NCBI GenBank assembly: GCA_019119745.1
Contig: DWWI01000058.1
Coordinates: 1 to 7,985 of the forward strand
Direction of reading: 5' to 3'
DNA from: Candidatus Mediterraneibacter gallistercoris
Lineage (GTDB): Bacteria > Bacillota_A > Clostridia > Lachnospirales > Lachnospiraceae
DNA length: 7,985 nt
In this document: positions 1 to 4,874 of the stretch, piece after piece
Layout: every line of letters starts with the position of its first letter
Numbering within the stretch: position 1 is the first letter of the stretch
Notes under the pieces: model-generated
Database searches by the model: none
Seen by the model: only the letters and a program-made list of their open reading frames with translations
What the model was told of the DNA's origin: nothing
Made by a program: the position numbers and the translations under genes

Positions 1-65
1 ATCCGGTACTGAAAGATCTTATCCAGTTTTTCATGCTGTATATCTACGATAACATCTGCAAACAC
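1..65 (-). CDS. priA: Primosomal protein N' (PriA helicase), N-terminal fragment; runs off the left edge
   Basis: Only the first 21 codons are inside the window. Read leftward from a GTG at 63-65 they give (M)FADVIVDIQHEKLDKIFQYR. This matches the characteristic start of PriA, whose N-terminal 3'-DNA-binding domain opens with an 'ADVIVDI..EKLDK.FQYR'-type sequence. PriA is the superfamily 2 helicase that recognises stalled forks and reloads the replisome. The GTG start is chosen because an AAAGGG ribosome binding site lies at 71-76, five bases upstream. An overlapping ATG at 65-67 is in another frame and hits a stop after seven codons. The gene follows murE by 31 bases on the same strand, so the two are probably one transcript. 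The identification rests on a short stretch but a distinctive one; the helicase motifs and zinc-binding cysteines lie outside the window. Confidence 0.82.
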   Translation of the reverse strand, partial: MFADVIVDIQHEKLDKIFQYR

Positions 66-96
66 ATGAACCCTTTCTTTCCATTTCTTTTCTCTG

Positions 97-1575
97 TTAT
101 TTCTGAGCTTTTTCCTGCTTCAGCTCCTCTAATACCTCCGCGATCAGAACACGCTCATCCATAGGGTATTTCACACCTTTTATTTCCTGATAATCCTCAT
201 GGCCTTTGCCGGCGAGAACGATCACATCACCCGGCTGTCCGTGTCCGATAGCATATTTAATAGCCTCTTTCCGGTCGCAGATCTCCACATATTTGCCGTC
301 CGTCTTTCCGATGCCGATTTTGATGTCATCGATAATCGCCTGAGGTTCCTCAAACCTTGGATTGTCTGAAGTAATAATCGTAAGATCTGCAAGTCTTCCC
401 GACACTTCTCCCATCTCATAGCGCCGGTCCTTTGAGCGGTTGCCTCCGCATCCGAAGAGACATACAAGCCGTTTCGGATTGTATTCTTTCAGCGTGGTGA
501 GCAGACTCTCAAGGCTCATGGCATTATGCGCATAATCAATCATCAGTGTAAATTCATCAGACACCTTGATCATCTCAATACGACCTTTTACTTTCGCCTT
601 CTTAAGCGCGTCTTTGATCTTCTCTACCGGCACATTGAAATGACGGCACACGGATATCGCCGTCAGTGAATTATATACGCTGAATGTGCCGGGAATATCG
701 ATCTCAACATCGAAGTCCATCAGTCCCGCCACATGATACGCAGCGCCAAGATATCCCGGTTTTGAGACGAGCTGTACATTCTCCGCTCTCAGATCAGCTT
801 CCTTGGAAAATCCGAACGTCTCCACCCGGCATGTCGCGCCCTGAAATACATCACGGAAATACTTGTCGTCCACATTTGCGATTCCCAGCTTACACTGTTT
901 AAACAGAAGTCCTTTGCAGCGCTTATAATCGTCAAAGTCCTTATGCTCGTTAGGTCCGATATGGTCTTTTCCCAGATTCGTAAAGATTCCGATCTCAAAC
1001 GGGATTCCCGCCGTGCGATGGAGCATCAGTCCCTGAGAGGAAACCTCCATCACAACACAGTCGCACCCCTCTTCCACCATCTGGGCGAAATACTTCTGGA
1101 TCGTATAGGATTCAGGAGTCGTATTCGCCGCCGGGATCTTCTTGTCACCGATGATTGCCTCGATCGTTCCGATCAGCCCGACCTTATATCCCACACTGTC
1201 GAGAATCGACTTGATCATATAAGTGGTCGTCGTCTTTCCTTTGGTCCCCGTGATGCCGATCACTTTCATCTTCTCCGCCGGATAGTCAAAATAAGCCGCA
1301 GACATAAGCGCAAGCGCATATCTTGTATCCGCTACCCGGATCACCGTCACATTTTCCGGCGCTTCCACCTCACGCTCCACGACAACGGCCGCCGCGCCTT
1401 TCTCCGCCACATCCGGGATATACTTATGTCCGTCAGATACGGCGCCGCTGATGCAGACAAATACAGATCCCTCTTCCACTTTTCTTGAGTCATTGATCAG
1501 TGTCGTAATCTCAATTTCATCGCTTCCCTGTACAACTTCGTACTCCAGTCGTTCCAGTAATTTATCTAACCTCAC
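97..1575 (-). CDS. murE: UDP-N-acetylmuramoyl-L-alanyl-D-glutamate--2,6-diaminopimelate ligase (MurE)
   Basis: MurE is a cytoplasmic, ATP-dependent Mur ligase that adds the third stem-peptide residue to UDP-MurNAc-L-Ala-D-Glu. The encoded protein is 492 residues from the GTG start at 1575, a normal family length. Visible motifs (GTG numbering) are the ATP loop GITGTKGKTTT at 107-117, NTTPES at about 151-156, the lysine of the CKGLLF segment (about 221) expected to be carbamylated, the C-terminal GCGGNRSKDRR segment at about 375-385, DNPR at 404-407 and GKGHEDYQ at 457-464. In this family DNPR indicates meso-diaminopimelate as substrate rather than lysine. The start is set by a perfect AGGAGG at 1583-1588, seven bases before GTG; the in-frame ATGs at 1599 and 1593 lie upstream of or against this site. 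Two segments drift from the E. coli form: TNLGKDHIGPNEH instead of TNLSRDHLD.HG, and GGNRSKDRR instead of GGDRDK.KR. A MurE-like paralogue therefore remains possible. priA follows at 31 bases. Confidence 0.93.
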   Translation of the reverse strand: MRLDKLLERLEYEVVQGSDEIEITTLINDSRKVEEGSVFVCISGAVSDGHKYIPDVAEKGAAAVVVEREVEAPENVTVIRVADTRYALALMSAAYFDYPAEKMKVIGITGTKGKTTTTYMIKSILDSVGYKVGLIGTIEAIIGDKKIPAANTTPESYTIQKYFAQMVEEGCDCVVMEVSSQGLMLHRTAGIPFEIGIFTNLGKDHIGPNEHKDFDDYKRCKGLLFKQCKLGIANVDDKYFRDVFQGATCRVETFGFSKEADLRAENVQLVSKPGYLGAAYHVAGLMDFDVEIDIPGTFSVYNSLTAISVCRHFNVPVEKIKDALKKAKVKGRIEMIKVSDEFTLMIDYAHNAMSLESLLTTLKEYNPKRLVCLFGCGGNRSKDRRYEMGEVSGRLADLTIITSDNPRFEEPQAIIDDIKIGIGKTDGKYVEICDRKEAIKYAIGHGQPGDVIVLAGKGHEDYQEIKGVKYPMDERVLIAEVLEELKQEKAQK

Positions 1576-1582
1576 GATAATT

Positions 1583-1588
1583 CCTCCT
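1583..1588 (-). promoter_or_regulatory. Ribosome binding site that fixes the murE start at GTG 1575
   Basis: The leftward strand reads AGGAGG, seven bases and then GTG AGG TTA GAT. This is a consensus Shine-Dalgarno sequence at ideal spacing. It argues against the longer reading from ATG at 1599, which would place the site inside the coding sequence. The site lies directly after the leader hairpin at 1590-1613. Confidence 0.9.
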
Positions 1589-1589
1589 G

Positions 1590-1728
1590 CCATTTTCATC
1601 TGTTATGAAAAGGTTGGGACTTTTGCCCCAACTTCGATGCCTACGGATTGTTCCGTGCTTCGCACTCCCACAATCCGCCCACTTATGAGCAAGCTCATGT
1701 GGGCTTAGACCTTTTGACCCTGGCATCA
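1590..1728 (-). promoter_or_regulatory. Structured 5' leader of murE-priA with competing helices; unrecognised RNA element
   Basis: Read leftward as RNA from a start near 1728, the leader contains these perfect or near-perfect pairings. P1 is GATGCC 1636-1641 with GGCATC 1722-1727. P2 is AAAAGGT 1608-1614 with ACCTTTT 1709-1715. Hairpin C is GCCCAC/GTGGGC 1677-1682/1699-1704 with inner ATGAGC/GCTCAT 1685-1690/1693-1698. Hairpin B is CGGATTGT/ACAATCCG 1644-1651/1670-1677 with inner GTGC/GCAC 1655-1658/1662-1665. Hairpin A is GTTGGG/CCCAAC 1613-1618/1627-1632. Hairpin D is TTTTCAT/ATGAAAA 1593-1599/1605-1611, extendable by two G-C pairs past a bulge. P1 and P2 cross, so together they form a pseudoknot. 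P2, A and D share bases 1605-1614 and cannot all form at once. In the RNA, hairpin A is followed by CCUUUU and so resembles a weak terminator. I recognise no known riboswitch or T-box consensus. The sequence may also be a dispersed Lachnospiraceae repeat: it looks familiar, but I could not check. Confidence 0.65.
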
Positions 1729-1734
1729 TTAAAT

Positions 1735-1763
1735 AGAATAACACAATATAAGCCGGGTTGCAA
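1735..1763 (-). promoter_or_regulatory. Predicted sigma-A promoter of murE-priA
   Basis: Read leftward, TTGCAA (1758-1763), a 17-base spacer and TATTCT (1735-1740) form a vegetative promoter. The bases just before the -10 are TGT, giving an extended -10. The start point would fall near 1728-1730, right at the 5' end of the structured leader, leaving an untranslated leader of about 150 bases before GTG 1575. That coincidence supports both calls. Confidence 0.65.
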
Positions 1764-1816
1764 AGTTCCGATTTACCCCCTCCGTAAGGATTTAACTCTC
1801 CGGATGAGAAAGAAAG

Positions 1817-1951
1817 CCGCCGGGAAATATGCATTGTATACGCGCCATTGGAGCAGAGCCGGCACATAAGAACGTATCTTTCGCGCTCTTATGTGCCGCT
1901 GCACTGCGACCGAGTGAAAACGTGTGCGAGACAATACATACCTCCCGGCGG
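1817..1951. repeat. Nested palindromic element of 135 bp downstream of xpt
   Basis: The outer arms are 1817-1843 and 1926-1951. Both ends are perfect 9-base inverted repeats (CCGCCGGGA/TCCCGGCGG), and the rest of the arms agrees at most positions (TATG, ATTGT and CGC blocks conserved). Inside sits a perfect 12-bp hairpin, CGGCACATAAGA 1860-1871 with TCTTATGTGCCG 1887-1898, with a 15-base loop. The element encodes nothing plausible. Read leftward, the closing stem is followed by CTTTCTTTCTC, so it may help end the xpt transcript, though the enclosed loop is far larger than in ordinary terminators. The terminal inverted repeats also suit a small non-autonomous mobile element, but I see no clear target-site duplication. 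Confidence 0.6.
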
Positions 1952-1979
1952 ATAATTTGACAGTCCGCGAAATACGGAT

Positions 1980-2627
1980 TCAATCAAGCGTTGCACTTCT
2001 GCAGATCTCATCATCAGTCTGACCGGCACTGTCCGCATCCGGTTTTGACTGATCCCTGAACTTAATCTCACCGGTCTCTGCGTTCATGCCGTCCACAATT
2101 GCCAGCGACTCCAGCTGGAAACCGAGGTTGCGGATAATCCGGCCGCCGGACTGGAACCCTTTCTCAATCGCTATTCCTATTCCTTCTACTGTCGCTCCGG
2201 AAGACTGTACAATCTGAATCAGTCCCTGAAGCGCACATCCGTTTGCAAGGAAATCGTCAATAATCAGCACATGGTCCGCAGGTGACAGAAACTTCTGAGC
2301 CACGATCACATGATTGATGCATTTATGTGTAAAGGACTCTACTTCCGCGACATACATATCGCCGTCCAGATTGATACTCTGTGATTTCTTTGCAAATACA
2401 ACAGGAACATTAAAATGCTGGGCCGCAATACAGGCGATCCCGATCCCCGAAGCCTCAATCGTCAGGATCTTGTTAATCGGCTTATCAGCAAATCTCCGCT
2501 TAAATTCGGCCCCCATCTGATCCAGCAGCTTAATATCCATCTGATGATTCAGAAAGCTGTCCACTTTTAGTACATTTCCCTCTTTTACTACTCCGTCTTT
2601 TACAATTCGTTCCTCCAGAAAGTTCAT
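1980..2627 (-). CDS. xpt: Xanthine phosphoribosyltransferase (Xpt)
   Basis: Xpt is a cytoplasmic purine-salvage enzyme that converts xanthine and PRPP to XMP and pyrophosphate. The 215-residue product shows the family signatures in order: [10 protein letters not shown] at about 20-29, TIEASGIG at 56-63, the purine-site segment [11 protein letters not shown] at 74-84, and the PRPP loop [11 protein letters not shown] at 120-130. These line up closely with Bacillus subtilis Xpt from memory. The start ATG is supported by AAAGGAG at 2634-2640, six bases upstream. That site spans the end of the preceding gene, whose stop is only three bases before this ATG, so the two genes are translationally close-coupled. 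The protein is about 20 residues longer than the usual 190-195. The excess is a polar, acidic C-terminal tail after GEIKFRDQ (about residues 194-215). No guanine-type riboswitch can be fitted, since xpt lacks its own leader and the operon leader is only about 28 bases. Confidence 0.94.
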   Translation of the reverse strand: MNFLEERIVKDGVVKEGNVLKVDSFLNHQMDIKLLDQMGAEFKRRFADKPINKILTIEASGIGIACIAAQHFNVPVVFAKKSQSINLDGDMYVAEVESFTHKCINHVIVAQKFLSPADHVLIIDDFLANGCALQGLIQIVQSSGATVEGIGIAIEKGFQSGGRIIRNLGFQLESLAIVDGMNAETGEIKFRDQSKPDADSAGQTDDEICRSATLD

Positions 2628-2630
2628 CTC

Positions 2631-3293
2631 TTACTCCTTTTCCTCTGTACTGTTATTGTCTGTAATGTTCTCACTATCTTCAAATACAAGAAATACTCTT
2701 CTCAATATGTAAGAATTGATCCAAGTGATCAGCGATCCCCCGATCAGGAACCAGAGCGGGATTGCAAACATCAGCGTCACCGTATTCCACAAAGAGGCCA
2801 GTACCGCCGCCACGGTCACTGCGACCATAAGGATTGAATACGGGAGCTTTCCCACCGTAAGAATCAGCGCATTGCGGAACGTAGCGCGTATACTGTTCTC
2901 ATAACGGGCTGTCAACGGGAACGCATAAGTCATGACTGACAGCAGGACAAATCCTACCAGAAGGAATAAACTTCTCATAATAAATCCCGCTGTTCCGGGC
3001 AGCACACCCGCCACCCGATAATCGATCCAGCAGACAATGCCCAAAAGGAACAAAATGATCCATATAATAGTACTCTGCTTAAAATTGGACTTAAAAGCCT
3101 TGAAAAAGCCTCTGAAGATATATCCTTCTTCGTTCTTTACCATTTTCAGCATAATCGTGTACAGCGCCGTTGTGGATGCGCCTATCGTTATGACAGGGAT
3201 ACAACAGACCAGCCATAGCACATTGAGGCATACCATATCGCAGATCTTATTAAGCGCCCTCACAATCACATTGTCTGTAATATTGAATCTCAT
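2631..3293 (-). CDS. YesL/DUF624-family integral membrane protein of unknown function
   Basis: The 220-residue product is mostly hydrophobic with about five predicted membrane segments (roughly 20-45, 74-92, 103-127, 150-168 and 171-196) and a short, acidic, probably cytoplasmic C-terminus (DSENITDNNSTEEKE). DUF624 hallmarks are visible: NVLWLVCCIPVITIGASTTAL at about 24-44, the FFKAFKSNFKQ segment at 63-73, and TYAFPLTARY at 122-131 followed by NALILTVGKLPYS. Family members are often linked to carbohydrate uptake or utilisation operons (yesL in B. subtilis), but no biochemical role is established and none is evident here. The start is supported by TCAGGAG at 3300-3306, six bases before ATG. 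It is the first gene of a two-gene unit with xpt (3-base gap). The pairing with purine salvage is unexpected and may be simply positional. Confidence 0.88.
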   Translation of the reverse strand: MRFNITDNVIVRALNKICDMVCLNVLWLVCCIPVITIGASTTALYTIMLKMVKNEEGYIFRGFFKAFKSNFKQSTIIWIILFLLGIVCWIDYRVAGVLPGTAGFIMRSLFLLVGFVLLSVMTYAFPLTARYENSIRATFRNALILTVGKLPYSILMVAVTVAAVLASLWNTVTLMFAIPLWFLIGGSLITWINSYILRRVFLVFEDSENITDNNSTEEKE

Positions 3294-3327
3294 ATCTATC
3301 TCCTGACTTTCCTGATTGATTTCTTAC

Positions 3328-3356
3328 AGTATAGCACAGGGAAAAAAATGATACAA
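3328..3356 (-). promoter_or_regulatory. Predicted promoter of the DUF624-xpt operon
   Basis: Read leftward, TTGTAT (3351-3356), 17 bases and TATACT (3328-3333) preceded by TGC form an extended -10 promoter. Transcription would start near 3321, giving a leader of only about 28 bases. That is too short for a purine riboswitch. Confidence 0.65.
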
Positions 3357-3368
3357 TCTGAAGATTCC

Positions 3369-3396
3369 TTGATATCTCGTCCCTCTCTGATAAAAT
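3369..3396 (+). promoter_or_regulatory. Predicted promoter of the glycerate kinase gene
   Basis: TTGATA (3369-3374), a 16-base spacer and TAAAAT (3391-3396) preceded by TGA suggest an extended -10 vegetative promoter. It is back to back with the leftward DUF624-xpt promoter; the two -35 elements are about 12 bases apart, so one bound protein could affect both. The ribosome binding site GGGGTGA follows at 3420-3426. Confidence 0.6.
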
Positions 3397-3433
3397 ATAA
3401 AATGAAATATTAATTTAGCGGGGTGACGATCAT

Positions 3434-4570
3434 ATGAAATTCCTATTTGCATCAGATTCTTTCAAAGGGACTCTCACTTCCCGGCGTACTGCGGAGCTCC
3501 TTTCAAAAGCCGCGGAAGAAGTCTTTCCTTCCTGTGAATGTATATCCGTCAAAGTAGCCGATGGCGGTGAAGGGACAACAGACGCGGTTTTGTCTGCCGT
3601 CAGCGGAGAAAAGGTAACATTGTCCGTACATGGACCGCTTGGGACTATGACAGAATGTTGCTACGGAATACTGGACGACCGGAAAGCTATCATGGAGATG
3701 GCTGCCGCCTCAGGGCTTCCCCTTGTCCCCAGCTCTCTCCTTGATCCCCGCCGCGCTTCTTCTTACGGCACCGGAGAAATGATTGCCGATGCGCTGGCAA
3801 AGGGATGCTCCGACATCTCCATCGCCATCGGAGGGTCAGCCACCAACGACGGCGGTATGGGATGCATGCGTGCCCTCGGCGTCAGATTTCTCGACAAAAA
3901 CGGGAACGAGCTCGCCGGATGTGGTCAGGATCTTATAAAGATAAGATCAATTGACACAGCCGGTATCTATCCGCTCGTCAAAAGGACGTCCTTTACTATA
4001 ATGTGCGATGTCACAAATCCCTTATGCGGTGAAAAGGGTGCCACATATACATTTGGGAAACAAAAAGGAGGCACTCCGGAAATACTCGATGAACTCGAAG
4101 CAGGAATGCAGAATTACAGGGATATCATCCGCAGACAGTTCGGAATCGATATGGACGAGGTCCCGGGAGCCGGTGCGGCAGGCGGCCTGGGCGCAGCTCT
4201 TATGGTATTTCTGGACGGAAAGCCGAAGTCCGGTATCGAAACGGTGCTTGACCTCGTGGATTTTGACCGAAAACTTGACGGAGTCTCTCTTGTAGTAACC
4301 GGCGAAGGCGCCGCAGACCGGCAGTCAGTCTGCGGCAAAGTCGTGCAGGGTGTGGGCATGCGCTGTAAAAAGCACAATATTCCGGCCGTAGCCATTGTCG
4401 GAAATATGGGTGAAGGGGCAGAAGATATTTATAACTTCGGAATCAATTCGATTCTTACTACCGTAAACAGAATCATGCCGCTTCATGAAGCGCTGGACCG
4501 CGCAGATGAACTGTATCTAGGAGCAGCAAGGCGAATGTTCCGCATGCTGAAGACCGGAATGAATTTATAA
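3434..4570 (+). CDS. glxK: Glycerate kinase, GlxK/GarK (glycerate 2-kinase type 1) family
   Basis: This enzyme phosphorylates D-glycerate with ATP, typically to 2-phosphoglycerate in this family, feeding glycolysis. The 378-residue length is normal. Family motifs in order are ASDSFKGTL at 6-14, VADGGEGT at 41-48, AIGGSATNDGGMG at 131-143, CDVTNPLCGEKGA at 191-203, GAGAAGGLGAAL at 245-256, VTGEGAADRQSVCGK at 288-302, and VGNMGEG at 322-328. The glycine-rich TGEG segment usually continues R-x-D in family members from memory; here it is A-A-D, so an arginine is replaced although the aspartate remains. The start ATG has GGGGTGA seven bases upstream. The gene has its own promoter and a terminator just downstream, so it appears monocistronic. 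No tartronate, glyoxylate or serine-cycle gene is adjacent, so the source of glycerate is not shown by context. Confidence 0.93.
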   Translation: MKFLFASDSFKGTLTSRRTAELLSKAAEEVFPSCECISVKVADGGEGTTDAVLSAVSGEKVTLSVHGPLGTMTECCYGILDDRKAIMEMAAASGLPLVPSSLLDPRRASSYGTGEMIADALAKGCSDISIAIGGSATNDGGMGCMRALGVRFLDKNGNELAGCGQDLIKIRSIDTAGIYPLVKRTSFTIMCDVTNPLCGEKGATYTFGKQKGGTPEILDELEAGMQNYRDIIRRQFGIDMDEVPGAGAAGGLGAALMVFLDGKPKSGIETVLDLVDFDRKLDGVSLVVTGEGAADRQSVCGKVVQGVGMRCKKHNIPAVAIVGNMGEGAEDIYNFGINSILTTVNRIMPLHEALDRADELYLGAARRMFRMLKTGMNL

Positions 4571-4594
4571 TTGTCACCGCAGAAAATATCGCAA

Positions 4595-4629
4595 AAATGC
4601 CGGGCATCTTTTCAGACCGCCCGGCATTT
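4595..4629. terminator. Bidirectional intrinsic terminator between glxK and tRNA-Gly
   Basis: AAATGCCGGGC (4595-4605) pairs perfectly over 11 bp with GCCCGGCATTT (4619-4629) around a 13-base loop. Read rightward it lies 24 bases after the glxK stop and is followed by TTTGTTAATT. Read leftward it follows the tRNA gene and runs into a T5 tract (4593-4597). It therefore serves both converging transcripts and is the stronger of the two in the leftward direction. Confidence 0.85.
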
Positions 4630-4649
4630 GTTAATTGGCAAAAAAATAA

Positions 4650-4720
4650 AGCGGGTGATGAGAATCGAACTCACGTATCCAGCTTGGAAGGCTGGTGTTC
4701 TACCATTGAACTACACCCGC
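4650..4720 (-). tRNA. tRNA-Gly, anticodon UCC
   Basis: Read leftward, the gene folds as a complete cloverleaf. The acceptor stem is GCGGGTG/CACCCGC (7 bp), the D stem GTTC/GAAC, and the anticodon stem CCAGC/GCTGG. The seven-base anticodon loop CTTCCAA gives anticodon TCC. The T arm is GTGAG/CTCAT around TTCGATT. The discriminator base is U at 4650, as expected for bacterial tRNA-Gly. CCA is not encoded, so it must be added after transcription. A T-rich run follows directly (T7 at 4640-4646), and then the hairpin terminator. The gene stands alone with its own promoter. No integrase or partial tRNA copy nearby suggests use as an attachment site. Confidence 0.97.
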
Positions 4721-4741
4721 GTCATCTCTGACACAATCGGT

Positions 4742-4770
4742 ATCTTATCATATATTCCGAATGATTGCAA
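4742..4770 (-). promoter_or_regulatory. Predicted promoter of tRNA-Gly
   Basis: Read leftward, TTGCAA (4765-4770), a 17-base spacer and TAAGAT (4742-4747) preceded by TGA form an extended -10 promoter. The start would lie about 15 bases before the mature tRNA 5' end at 4720, leaving a short 5' leader for RNase P to remove. Confidence 0.7.
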
Positions 4771-4806
4771 GTACTTTTTTCAACTTTTTCTTTTTTATTT
4801 TTACAT
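4771..4806 (-). promoter_or_regulatory. A-tract-rich UP-element-like region upstream of the tRNA promoter
   Basis: On the leftward strand the 36 bases just upstream of the -35 contain four A runs (A5, A6, A5 and A6) separated by one to four bases. Such A/T tracts upstream of stable-RNA promoters commonly act as UP elements bound by the RNA polymerase alpha subunit, or bend the DNA. The function is inferred from position and composition only. Confidence 0.45.
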
Positions 4807-4807
4807 A

Positions 4808-4840
4808 ACGGTTCAGCCATCTGAAATATGGCTGAACCGT
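4808..4840. terminator. Perfect 13-bp hairpin after the flavodiiron gene; probable terminator without a U tract
   Basis: ACGGTTCAGCCAT (4808-4820) is fully complementary to ATGGCTGAACCGT (4828-4840) around a 7-base loop. It lies 34 bases after the stop codon of the leftward flavodiiron fusion and before the tRNA promoter, where a terminator is expected. In the leftward direction the stem is followed by TATGTAAAAAT rather than a U run, so it may act weakly, with Rho, or as a 3' end stabiliser. In the rightward direction it is followed by CGCATCTTCC, also not U-rich. Confidence 0.6.
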
Positions 4841-4874
4841 CGCATCTTCCCGATTTATTTCTGCCAGTTATTAA

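Larger units (their letters stand above)
1576..1979. other. 404-bp gene-free region between xpt and murE
   Basis: No credible gene lies here: the open frames on both strands are short, overlap palindromes, and lack a recognisable product and a good ribosome binding site. Reading leftward from xpt it holds a weak hairpin just after the xpt stop (TCCG/CGGA arms at 1964-1967 and 1975-1978), a large nested palindrome (1817-1951), the murE promoter (1735-1763), the self-complementary murE leader (1590-1728) and the murE ribosome binding site. Nearly all of it is therefore structured or regulatory sequence. Confidence 0.8.

Noticed and set aside
943..1488. A 181-codon open frame on the + strand
   Set aside because: It is antisense to murE, Arg- and His-rich, with no domain or convincing ribosome binding site.
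1576..1599. Upstream in-frame ATG codons as the murE start
   Set aside because: The consensus AGGAGG sits inside that extension, seven bases before GTG 1575, so the GTG is the better start.
1590..1728. T-box or other known riboswitch in the murE leader
   Set aside because: I find no T-box core sequence and no aptamer consensus I recognise, so it is reported as an unassigned structured leader.
1562..2071. Several short open frames on both strands in the xpt-murE gap
   Set aside because: They run through the palindromes, have no recognisable products, and the gap is better explained by promoter, leader and repeat structure.
3294..3360. Guanine/xanthine riboswitch ahead of the DUF624-xpt operon
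   Set aside because: The predicted transcript start leaves only about 28 untranslated bases, too few for an aptamer, and no purine-riboswitch core is visible.
4650..4720. tRNA-Gly as an integration site for a mobile element
   Set aside because: There is no integrase, no repeated tRNA 3' fragment and no foreign-looking gene nearby.
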